In this document: in pieces, positions 13,842 to 28,496 of the stretch
Layout of the letters: each line of letters starts with the position of its first letter
How positions within the stretch are numbered: position 1 is the stretch's first letter
Assembly: GCA_009869945.1 (NCBI GenBank)
Contig: WIXG01000115.1
Coordinates: 124,001-188,000, forward strand
Length of the DNA: 64,000 nt
Direction of reading: 5' to 3'
From: Mesaphorura yosii
Lineage: Eukaryota; Arthropoda; Collembola; Poduromorpha; Tullbergiidae
Translations under genes and position numbers: made by a program
The notes under the pieces: generated by a model
Databases searched by the model: none
What the model saw: the letters and a program-made list of their open reading frames with translations, nothing else
Told to the model about the DNA's origin: nothing

Positions 13842-14801
13842 ATGGCACATTTATCGTCGCAGCTCATCTTCTCCGTGTTAACCATCGTAGCTCTAAGCTA
13901 TTTCACTCAAAAAACCTCCGCAGTGGTAATAAAACGATCAGCAGACAAAGGAAATATTTATTTCGAGACGGATGAGGTTGTGAAAGTTGTGAACCACAAG
14001 CCTCCCTCGATCCAACAGCCAGACGTCAGTATTAGATTTGCGGGTCCGACAACTATGACAGCTTCCACTGAGTCCCCTGTCAAGTAAGTCGCTCGTCGAG
14101 TCGAAAAGTCAAAATTTTTACATCGTTCAACAGTTGGTGATTGAAAACACTTTTAACTTTCAGATCAAAAGAATCACATCAATGCTCTAAGTCCAAAGAA
14201 CGCTATCACGTGGAGACTGGTCGTTGTTACGAAACTGGGCGTGTAGGCGGGCCATGTGGACGCAACATGTTATTTCTGCCGGAGAGTGGCAACAACATTT
14301 ATGGAGACTGCGACTGCAAGTCAACAAAGCACGGAGTTCCATATGTGTATCATAAAGGCACGGGCCAGTGCTACGCAACCTACGACCAGGTAAGCTTGTA
14401 ATCACTAAAACCATAAAGTATTATGTGTATTTCTAATTCCTTGAATTTGGCATTATTCAACATAGGCTTACTGCTCTTCTGAAAAAGAATGGTTGGTCTT
14501 CGACGCAGATAGCAACCCCGTATGTGAACCACGAAAATGCGGCAAGCATCCCAATTCAGACAAGACAATAATCTACTTTCAAGACAAGTGCCTTGTTCTG
14601 AACGCACGGAAACCGGATCTCTGCGCAGATCCTGAAAAACAAAATGTCGGCTTTCCTGATGGAGACGTACATGTGAAATGCATACACTACAATGACTCTT
14701 CTGACTTCACCATTGGAGTCGGGTCCCTACGCTGTGCTCCGGGGTCGAAACGCGATATCGTCGGAAAGTGCCGTGTGGTCAAGAATGTAAATACGGGTTA
14801 A
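13842..14801 (+). CDS. Secreted cysteine-rich protein, DUF4789-like (267 aa)
   Basis: Exons 13842-14083, 14164-14389 and 14466-14801 join in phase over GTAAGT/CAG and GTAAGC/TAG borders, giving 267 residues. The N-terminus is a signal peptide (hydrophobic about residues 8-20, likely cut near TSA/V). The mature part has 14 cysteines, an even number that suggests disulfide pairing. The spacing pattern, with GRCYETG, GGPCG, GQCYATYDQAYC and WLVFDADSNPVCEPRKC, matches my recollection of arthropod DUF4789 proteins, whose function is unknown. The only upstream pairs of basic residues are near the N-terminus (IKRS). The AATAAA lies 360 bp downstream, and a further exon may be used (see 14984). The gene could be extracellular or cuticle-associated. 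The DUF4789 assignment needs a profile search. Confidence 0.8.
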
Positions 14802-14983
14802 TTATTACTCATTATGAACCATTAATTAGAGCCACGGTCTGTCTATTTTTGTACTTTGTATATTTACGTAATGCATGGACCCACATTCAGGTAGTATTAA
14901 ATGACTAATTTATTCAGCGAAATGCTAATGCGCTTTCGATACTGCGAACTGATTCTATTCTTTCTGCTCTGATTTGATTGCAG

Positions 14984-15166
14984 AATCAAGAATGACAACC
15001 CCTTCCACTTCAACAACACCAATTTCGTTTCCAACCAGACGACCAAGGCCAACCAGGCGCCCAAGGCCAACTGTGATGATTAGCACGATTAACGGAAATG
15101 CAAAAAGCGATGATTTTATTGTGATGCCTTTTTTTTAGCAGTTGTGTTTTTGATCCATTTAATAAA
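14984..15166 (+). other. Possible fourth (alternative 3') exon of the DUF4789-like gene
   Basis: A good acceptor (TTTGATTGCAG) precedes 14984. An AATAAA lies at 15161-15166, so this stretch is probably in the mature transcript. A matching donor (AAGAAT/GTAAAT, about 14787) lies just upstream of the stop codon of exon 3. Spliced in phase it adds only NQE and a stop. One other frame reads through a Thr/Arg/Pro-rich tail with a repeated RRPRPT motif, but I see no donor that gives that frame convincingly. Confidence 0.4.
15161..15166 (+). terminator. Poly(A) signal AATAAA for the DUF4789-like gene
   Basis: Canonical AATAAA downstream of 14801 on the gene's strand, with no other gene on that strand nearby. 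Confidence 0.55.
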
Positions 15167-15846
15167 TATGATAACATGAGACTTGACTATGACCTGTGCC
15201 ATGCGTTTGCCGGAGTCTTCTTGCCACTACCTTCAAACCGAAGCACAATCTCATTAGCTGGCTCTCCCTCCATCTCTTTTCCGAAATTCCAAATAATAGA
15301 ACCAAAGCACAAACTAAAGAAGAGCCTCTAGTTTTCGAGCTGTCTCCGTTTTGCCGTGGTGTCAGTGCCTTGCCGGCTCCACGAAGCACGATCGTTTTGG
15401 TTTGGGAATTTCTCGCGTTTCAAGCTTCATGGAAAAACTTTTACCGCTTGCAGCCACGATCATGATACTTTGAGCGCGTTTGGAACCACTTTGCTTCGTT
15501 CTCACTACCCATTCTACATATTTGATTGCCATTCACAACTTTCCTTTCAACACTTTGATCGTGGTGGTCGAGGTCGTGATCGCGTACACAAATTAATCAA
15601 TTAACCTCAATTTCAGCCCACATTCGCATTCCAGATGTGGAAGAAACGCAAGCACCTGCAGAATATTAGCGATACGACGTGCTATCGTTATCTGCTTGAT
15701 GCATTAGACAAACTGCTCTTTCATTGCACTAATGCAGAATTTTCGCATTTGGTTCAAAGCCTTGGCCTGCGAAGCAGCAAATCGACACAAGGAAACAAGC
15801 AGCAAGCAGAAAGGCAAAGCACGGAAAGATAAAATTCTGTACTTAC

Positions 15847-18800
15847 ACATTTCGTCAATTTTGGGTGTCATTTTCAAAGTGACAGCAATGAGGATGAATG
15901 CGAGGAGAAAAATGAACGCAGTTGCAGCGCCAACAATGTATGCAACTCGTTTATTGTCTTGATCCGCTTCGCTGCTGTCGTGTTGAGCATTTGCATTTGC
16001 ATGTGCCTTAGCACCTGTGCCAGCACCAACACCCGGGATGGTGGTACCAGCGCCGCCAGCGCCAGCAGAAGATGCTCCCATCGTTGTATTGTTCGCACTG
16101 TTCATGATGACCATTAAGGCTTCGCTGCTGTCCCGCCTCGCAGACGCCTTCCTTCGACCCACAGCGACCTTGTACTCTCCGCCTCCTCCATTTGCAGCCT
16201 GAGAGGCAATAGTAGATGTCCTTCTGCCACCTGCCGAGTTTGTATCCGAGCTGTAATGGGAGAAATTCGAGTATTTCAACGTTCAGCCGTGTTTATTGTC
16301 TGATCTCGAGAGTGAGAACCAGGTCAAATGTATGCTAAACGTCATTAGGCATCCGAAAATCAAATTAATCATTCGGGAAGTTAGGTCGATATTTCTATTT
16401 GGTCAGACACTGGAGTAATTTGCATATTTTTTGAAGAAGGCAATTCGGACGTCAGCCGTGAAAATGCAATGCCAAACTACTTCGATACGAGAAATGGAAG
16501 CACCAAGCTATGTAATGTAAGGGTAACCTGTGAGAGATTTCGAAATCTCAAACGGCGCACTCACCTCTCCCGTGGCCTAGGCCTAATTACGAAACTAAAG
16601 CCATAAATTCAAGAATCGAATAACCAATTAGCCAGAAACGGAGCAAATGGCTCAATTATGTCAAAACCATTTGACGCCATAATTTGTTCGCCCAACTCGC
16701 ACGATTTCAGGCTAATTGAAGCCGCGCGAAGTGGAATCTTGAATGAGGATAACAAATTCCTACGCTCAGATTTCTGGGAAGCACAAAGGCTTCATTACGA
16801 TAATCACTTAAGGATCGTGGAGACCTTAACTTTCCCCATTAAAATCAATTCAATTACTCTCATCCCACCATAATTACTTTGAACTCGAGTATTGTGAAGA
16901 CGAAAAGATGCTAACTAGCTCTGCTGAGCCCCGTTTCAAAAGTTTTGTCTGCGTTTGGCATACGAAGGAATGACTGGCTTCAGTGCGCCAGACGTTTAGC
17001 ACGTTTCTTCGCAGAACTCTTAAACTGATCGCCAATCGCATGACAGCAGAACAATTTATCTGACTACCACCATTGGCCAGATGAGATAATTGATTTGTGT
17101 TGTACTAAACCTTGACCTAACTCCAGGCCACTCAGGCATGCCAGACGTATTTTTATCTAGAATTTCAATGGAGAACACTTGCGTTTCTGCTTTGTGATGG
17201 ACAGGTCTGGAATTTGAGGTATTTTGTATTCAAAGTGAGTTTCTATTCTCGCACTCGAGCAATGACGATAGACGCTAGAGGATAGTGCCCTGCAAAGAAG
17301 CGTAACTTGTTTCTGTTCCTGCAAGCAAGACAAACGCCACAGGCCGACGCCGGATTCGACTACTGGCGAGGTTCGTGGCATTGGGCTGCTAGATCATGCA
17401 TTATTTACCTGCGCTACGGCACGACACGCTACGCGAAAACCCGCAACTGCGCTTGTGGCTTGAAACTTGTATTCAAGTCTACGCTACAACTACGCTGCAG
17501 TTCATTACTTATTCACGTTGTACCTGGAATGATAGCCCACACAAAATAATGCAATATTCATTCATCATATAATACGTGTAAGTGTAATGGAATTCGGTGG
17601 ACGACATGATGGTCTGAATACGGCGAAGGGGCAAGGCAGAGGAATTGAAATAATTTAAATATGAACTCTTGACCTTCTCTATTTTGATGCGTAGTTTGGA
17701 AAAGGACTTCAATTCATCACTGACTGAGTATGGAGGTATTTAACTTCATTTCGGAACGTTTAGCGTAATCGTTTTAAGTTTAAAGTGAAAGGCACCTGCC
17801 TTGTTCTGCCCACATAATACATTAAGGCATGAGTTGGGTGCAAAATTAGTTTCTAGTTTCTTTTTTCCTAACCGGCAACCAGGAAAATTTCCACTCTTCT
17901 AAACTTTATTGTTTCCATTTCAATTTTAAACTTCCATTATTTTTCTACATCAAGTTGACATGTTCTTCATGATGTTCCAGGTTTTAACTGACGGAATTGT
18001 TTAAACAGATTTAAGATATGCTTCACTGCCAAGACTGTCATGTTCGTTGAAGTGAATGCGGTTAAGATCTTTGGAAGAATGAAAGAAACGGGAGGATGGG
18101 AGTTTGTCTTCTCAATTCCTGCAGATCGCGGGCCACAGTTCAAAGAACTGATTTCAATATCACTCCACTCGAGATTTCGCCCGAGATTACATCTCTGCTC
18201 ATATGAACACGATCCTTCGGATTTATTGCCTTTCTAATTCATTGGACAATAGCAAGAACGGCGGTGCAGCGCAAGCATGTTTTTGACCTTAACTGAAACT
18301 GACATTTGTCCAGTCCATGCGAATATTCCGCGTCTCGGTTTTGGTTTTTGCATCGTTGCCAAAAAGAAAGAACTTTATTCGAAAGTCGTAAAAACTTGTA
18401 TGAAGGAGAAAGCCAATGAGGCAACTAATTTCTTATCCAACTCTTTAGCATTATTATTACGATTGTCATGAATGAATGAATATCGTCCCGACCAACTTCT
18501 TTTTAAGGGCGGACGCTGCTCGGCTGTCGACTCGATCCCTGTGCAGTAGCAGCCATGCCATTGCCATTGCCATTGCCATTGCCAAGTTCAATATTATTTA
18601 TATGCGCTATTCGCTGCCTGGCGTAGCGGGCCGGATTGTAAATTCTTGCGGTACATTTCACTCGTCCCGGCCGCGGCCCGAGGAATCTACCTCAATCATG
18701 TACGCTCAATCCCAGACACAGACTCCAGAAAGTCGCGCCAGTCACGGCATGTGGCATGATTACTATTGTTCTGTGAATGTGAATAAAACTAAAAAATCCT

Positions 18801-21800
18801 TCAGCCAAACCCTTTGTCTGTTCTGTACTGTATGGGTTTGACGATTGGTTTGTCCTTACTTGACGCTAGCTGAGTACTGACTGCAGCACCGTAACCGATT
18901 TTCGGATTTCTTTTCTGAATGAAGTAGTAGACACAAACTACAAACTGTAAATGAGAATCGGTGCAGTAAAAAGTTGTACGACTCATAAAAACTCTTTTTT
19001 GTGAAAATGCCTCCTCGTCTGCAACTGCACCTGACATCACCCAAATTGAAATCATACGAGCGATAACGGAGCCAGAGTCATGATGAACTGAGTGCACAAC
19101 GCTTTGAGGAATGGGCGATGCGAAGGTTCTAGTCTCTTGTCGTTCCGACTCCGACACGAGTGCCATTAAAGAAGACATTCATTTGCCTGTCGTCTATTCT
19201 TCGTCTTTCTTTCCGCTGAAAGAAGTGCCATCATTTCTCGTTGCGCGTCGTGCATGTGAGAGAACGCAGGAAGTCAAGCCAAGATTTTCGCAAGGGAAAG
19301 TCACTCTAGAAGAGTCCAGACTCTCAGTCCCAAGACGCAGGACACTCATAATTGAATCTTATTGCTATAAATTATTCAAGTAGTCGAACATTGAGCTTAA
19401 ATGAAGATTGAATTGAAGAAGGTTGAGGTTAGCCCTGAATATTGCAAACATAATTATGTAAATTGACTCTTGGTTACATTAAACCTGAACGCTTGTATCG
19501 TCTTGCATGTTTCCCTTCGGAGTTCTTGACTGTGATGTTTGCTTGCTCTTGTCTTATTCTTAAACTTGTATCGTAAAATGAGCCGCCTGTGCATGCGCCT
19601 TGTCGAATTACAGCATTATAATGCAGTGGCACAAAGAGAAATCAATGTGCAAAAGTTTCGAGCACTGGCTCGTAATAAATGCTATTAAGCCCGCGATCGC
19701 CGTGATTTGTGGGGTATCATATCGAGAGCGGAGGAAGGAAAGAGGAAATGGACGCAGAAAGTTCTCCGTTTCCATTTCCGTGACAAGCGAGTTCCCGAAA
19801 CCGATACTCACATGATGCGAACTTTGTGTTCAGATTCATTTGCTGCTACTGCAACTTCAGTTACATAACAAGCACAACTTTCTGTTTTTCTTTGGTGCAC
19901 AACAAGTATGTGGAGCTGGACTCGAACGTGGATTAATTGCTGATTCTCGTTCTCACTAATTCAAAGTAGAAACAAATCTCTTGCTCTGCTTTGTCCGGCC
20001 TTTCGTTGTGAAGTGAAATTCCAAAATTAGCAAATGAAATGGCAGAAACGGCGAGTGAAAATGCAACAAGTAAACGAAAACGAACAAGAGGAAGTTCAAC
20101 AAGCGAGCCAGACGAGTTCTCAGTCATGTCGGCAAAACCTTTCAAGTCTCAACGCTTGAGAACTATGAGCGAGCATTTGTAAAATATGACGCACTTTACA
20201 ACAATTCTAAAACTATTACGAATATTGGCGCACATAAATATGAGACACCGGCCCGCCAAGTGCATGACACGAAGACGACGACAGGACCTGCAGGGTAATA
20301 ATAATAAGCGTCTTGCCAAGTTTTCAAAATGTTGCGGAGCAAGACCGGCAGACTGGCTGATGTGGAATTGAGACATGAATGAATGTGTTCACGAAGACGC
20401 AGACGGTGAGTACTACACTTAAAACAATTGCTACTTACAACTACGACGGACTGCGACGCGACTTGTCTTCTGCCTTAGTTTGCCGAAAAGTCTTTCTCGT
20501 TATCAATTACAAGTCACAACTGCGTTCTATTTTGCAGCGGAGCCTGGCCAGTCGACCATGCACGGGGAAGCAAAGGAAAGCACGCATCGTGATGCAAGAG
20601 AAGCCAGGAAGAAGAGAAAGTAAAGTAAAAGCCACATCAACGTCAACTGGCAAACAAAAGTGCAGTGTTCAAATATTTAGCCTTTTGTAACAAATGGATT
20701 AATGCTCAACCACTTGCTCGTCCACTCTTCTCTGCTCTGAGCGCACAAGATCAGAAAATGAAGGCTTCCGATTTAGATACTATTTGTCTACACACTACAC
20801 GAAATGATACTTGAATTAGAACGCTAACCCGAGCGCAATTTGATGTTATTGCCATTCAATCTTCCCTTCGCTCACTGAAAAAGTGAAAGACGTGATGCAA
20901 TGAATGCGAATGCGAATTTGTTGTCGATCAGTCGATCGAAAATGAAATACAGCGCACTTCATTGCTGCAATTTCCGAAAAGCGAAAACTGCAAGTTTGCT
21001 GGTTGATGACTTTGTGGGAGTTCGTTGTGATGTGGTTGTGGGAGATTGATGATTGTCAGCGAGACGATAGGCTAAGCTATTGTGAATTGACTCAATGCGG
21101 TAATGCATCTTGTTTTGTGAATTCTCTCCCGTCAGCGTCGGCAGTCTGCATCCTGCATCACTTAATTCCGTCTGTATTTCGCAATGCCGTCTTCGTAAGT
21201 CTCAATATTTGATACAAAGCCATTGCTTTTGCCGTCATGAAGGAACAACATTATGAATTGCAGCGCTATGATCTTCCACCACTGCGTATCTGACATACAA
21301 AGCGACGGCGCGCAGCACAGCGCGGCGAAAGAAAGATGAATTCAGTTCACTTCCAGTTCTTTCTTTCCAGTTACTTCCACTTGGCTGAATTTCTTAGATT
21401 TAAGACAGAAGTTGGTCTAGCTCATTCGACTGGGATTTGGGACAGAAATGAAGAGAAGCACGCACGGCACGACGACGGCGAAGAGTCTGTGAGCGAGTTA
21501 ATGTGCAGATTGTACGGCACGGAAGGCGTGACTCGCGACGCAAATACAAAGACAAAAGTGAAAGAAAGAAGAAAGTAAAGAAAGATCTTAAGGAATATTT
21601 ATATATTGCACAGTTTAGATTTAATTTATGCATATTTTTTTGCCTGCTGTGTCTAGCGACAGCGAGTCTATCTAGTTGGTAGCTGTACGAAAGAAAGTTT
21701 ATCCTTCTACCTCAAGCGAATCCATTTTTCTAGTAGTGCAGTGCCATAATTTCACAAGTTTGCATAACTTGGCCACGCGTTGGCTGGCTGGCGTGCAGCA

Positions 21801-22594
21801 TGAAGGCGAGACGAGACTGCAGACAGACCGCAGAGAGATCATGATTCGTTACGGAAAAATTAGGAATCTGTGTGCACGCGATATAAATTGAAAAATATCC
21901 TCCAGCTATTGTGTACAAAAGTCCACAGCATCATGTTAAGTAAAATTCAATTTCTTCGTAGTCGTTTCTTGCGCAAGTAAAAGCTTTAAACTTTGCACTG
22001 CACACGCAGTGATTTACGCTGTTATTCGCTCGTCGAGCAATTTCGTTAGGTTGATAAATTATGCGCTAACACCAACAGGAAATGTATGGCTGGCCAGGAC
22101 GATACGCTTGTATGGACGAAGTTGGAGCATACAGTATGCCTGAATAGATTATAATTTGTAAACATCTTGAATCAAAGATGAGGTCGAGGTGAATGAAAAC
22201 CGTGGAACCGTCGTAATTGAAGTGTCCTGTGTCCCCTTTTTGACGTACAACTGAAGTACGTAATTATACAGCCCGTGCTGACCCACCTCCTTGAAGTGAC
22301 CCAGCCTGGCCAATTTGTCATTCTCAATCAACTTCAAATTAGAAATGTCCACATGACACTTGAACATAATCGATGCTGGACTCACCTGTATTTCCTGGCA
22401 GCAAGAGAGAAATCAATTTTGTCTCTGCTCGTGCTCACGCTTGCTCTGGTGGGCGACTCCTTTCTGCTGTTAATTAAAGCAGAAATCTCATCACTGGCGG
22501 TGGACGCCGGCCCTGTCGTATCGTCGTGCCCGATGGAGAGCGGGTTCAAATGCTGCAACTCTGAAGGTTTCTCATGGCTCGGATCCTGAGACAT
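15847..22594 (-). CDS. Single-pass membrane protein, 5' two coding exons (incomplete)
   Basis: Exon 1 (22386-22594) starts at an ATG and encodes 69 residues of polar sequence ending at AARKY, with a GTGAGT donor. Exon 2 (15847-16250) follows a TTACAG acceptor. The AG/C split codon joins them in frame, giving KYSSDTNSAGG. Exon 2 holds a Gly/Ala-rich linker and one strong membrane segment (RVAYIVGAATAFIFLLAFILI...), then KMTPKIDEM and a GTAAGT donor. About 180 polar residues precede the membrane segment and no signal peptide is visible, so a type II orientation is likely. The intron is 6.1 kb. Later exons were not found to the left, so the extracellular part and function are unknown. The link between the two exons rests on phase and strand only. 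Confidence 0.5.
16251..22385 (-). other. 6.1-kb intron without recognised genes
   Basis: Short ORFs on both strands (for example 18801-19178 minus and 20379-20690 plus) show no motif or splice-consistent partners. If the two flanking exons belong to one gene, this is its first coding intron. Confidence 0.4.
18558..18583. repeat. (CCATTG)4 hexanucleotide microsatellite
   Basis: Four exact CCATTG units plus a partial one, inside the long intron of the minus-strand membrane protein gene. Confidence 0.8.
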
Positions 22595-23660
22595 AATTCA
22601 ACACGAATCCGAATCTGAATATTGGCTACATTTTCTCAAGTCGGAGGCGTTGAGATGTTCGCATTTGCGTGAGATTTCACACGTCTTCGATCAGTTCACG
22701 CAAGTTTCAGACACTCAGCTGGCCAATGCACAGCAAGACAATGCGAAATAGCGAAATGGTCACAAATCAAGGTACAATTCAATGGAGCAGCAGGCCAACA
22801 AGGTTCTTTTAGATTTCGTAATTACAGGTTTGCACGATAATTGCACAGCTTCTGTACGCGTACATACAGTTACGTCTTCTTTTGCACAAACAATCCTCAA
22901 AAACGTGAAACAACGTGTAGCGCGCGCTTGGACTGCGAAATTCCAGCACAAACTCGTGCTCTTGCTTCCGCGTGAGCAAGAAGACGGAGCGAAAGTAAAA
23001 TCAGAGCTCAAGATCTCCAAACAAGTTTGTTTTCCCTCGTTTTACTGTTACTGCTCACCGCTTTCTCTGCATGCCAGCTGCAAGTCTAAGCGTAGTTTCG
23101 CTTATGGAGAGCAACGTGCGTGTTTCGGCTCGAGAGCTTGGTGCTTTGGCGTCAGTATTGTTTCGGTTTCAGGCTCGCACTGCCTTCTCATGATCATGGA
23201 CTCCGGCCTGAGTGCACACAATGCAATAAGAAAGGGTGACAAAACTTTCAACTTACTTTCTCCTGGCAGTTTGTGTGGTTTAGTTTTCCAATAGTATTTT
23301 AGCGCTGCAAGACTTGAAAAGTACTGCGTCGCGTCTTGTCGCGTGTCGCCATTTCACTGGTGAGTCTCCCCACTGGTTTCCAAGCCCAAATCCCAGTTGG
23401 CAATTATGAGCGTCGTATACGTCAACACGCCAATGCAATGGTCCTTTTGCAGTTCAAAATGTTTTTGATCGTTAAGTGCTCAGCATGAATGTGACATGAG
23501 AAAAAGTATTGAAGCGTGGCCGGGCGAGAAAATGATGTGTTAAAAGAACCATATGCCATATGTCGATTAATTGAAAATGAATAAATCGTCAAAATTGTTC
23601 TGATATTATAAGAATGCAATGTGAATTCTTCTTGGATGGTTTGCACTGTACAAAAAGTTG

Positions 23661-23666
23661 TTTATT
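23661..23666 (-). terminator. Poly(A) signal for MCM6
   Basis: TTTATT on the plus strand reads AATAAA on the minus strand, about 130 bp beyond the MCM6 stop codon. Confidence 0.6.
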
Positions 23667-23790
23667 TAAAAAACTTGACCTTTAGCAGAAAATGGCTGAT
23701 CAATGTCATCAAAGTGGTTCAAGAGTCATACATAAAAATGAAATACAGGTATTCTATCAGAAATACAGTCAAAATTGAAAAAGTGTACAT

Positions 23791-27283
<3,493 letters not shown>

Positions 27284-28496
27284 TTCTTACACGATTACGA
27301 TGAACGACTTGACCAAAGAATTCCAATAGAGCACGACCTAAGTACGAACTTTAAAATAAAAGAGGTTGTTAAATTCTGCTTAGATAGATACACATTTCGT
27401 AATTCAATTCTATCAATAAATAAAGCAAAAGCACGACCACGAAAGTCCAGTTTCTAAACAGCGAAACTTGCGGATTTGCGGCACAAAAGGTTTGCACTTA
27501 CGCACACTCGAAGTTCCAAGTTTCTGCTCTTTCCACCGATACCGATGTTTCAAACCTGGATATCGGAGAAGGGTTTAATGGGTTTAACCACTGATGCAAT
27601 CACCACACCAGTTAAAGAAAGACTCTCAGTAGATGCGTGTTTATGAACTCGACTTGACACAATGCACAAGACAAAGAGTGCTTCCCGGCATTGCACCTTA
27701 AAAGTAGTTCCCGGTTGTATTTGGTGAGCATGCGAGGTTTTGAGGACTCACGTAGTCAAAGACCAAAACAAAGATGTGCACGAATTCATGATGACGAGAT
27801 GACGCTGAGTGGTTCTCTGCTAAAGTTCTTAGCAGAATGACAGTTCTTGCCTGGTCAACAGCAGAAGACTGGTAGCCTGCAAAAAAAGTTACGAAAAATG
27901 AGTGGGAAAAGAATTTGGCTGGGATGACGTGCAATTGCTGGCAGAACACATGAAACTCGTCTCAATAAAAGTGAAAGCAAGTGAACGACCTGGTCCGCTG
28001 GCCTAAGCCCGACTGGATTTCATGCAAAGCACAGTTAAAATTCGTAACAATACCAAAAATGGATCGAACAATTTCTCCAATTACCTGTAACTGTAAGAGT
28101 TGAATACGGTAAATTCGTAATTTATTTACCGGCATCAAGCCCAGTGGCAAGCCGCACGCATAAAGAAGAGGCAGGACCGCCGTTAAATCATTCAGGTAAA
28201 TGCCATTACAAGAAAGATTTCCAGGTAGTTCGTATGTGATATTGTTAGGTTCTCGGATATAAAGTACGTTTGTTTACATATTACACAGGCGCAGATGATT
28301 CGAGTTTTGGAATTTTTGAGGAATGCGAACCAAGAGCCACGCGCTGAGAGTGTATGATTGACAAGAACATCAAGGCCTACGATTTTCCCAACTAGATTGT
28401 AGACGCAGATCATTGATGAGCCAAGTCCTAACCCTAAGCCTATTATTAATTTATCATACCAGGACACACCGCTCCTCACCGGTCTCAAAGAGAAAG
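27284..28496. other. Divergent promoter region between MCM6 and the PDIA5-like gene
   Basis: The two genes are head to head with 1.2 kb between start codons. On the minus strand a possible untranslated MCM6 exon ends at a GTAAGT donor near 27502. A stretch at 27752-27876 is also flanked by a strong acceptor (TTTTTTGCAG) and a GTGAGT donor. Neither joins in frame to coding sequence, so they are best seen as 5' UTR exons or chance. Confidence 0.4.

Noticed and set aside
22149-22385. 78-codon minus-strand ORF directly after the first exon of the membrane protein gene
   Set aside because: It begins inside the intron just after the GTGAGT donor, and the phase does not match exon 1.
27752-28260. 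Chain of minus-strand splice-like segments between MCM6 and the isomerase, with a protein-like frame (ELPGNLSCNGIYLNDLTAV)
   Set aside because: The segments do not join in a common reading phase: the exon at 27752-27876 meets a stop when joined to the one near 28000. UTR exons or chance are more likely.
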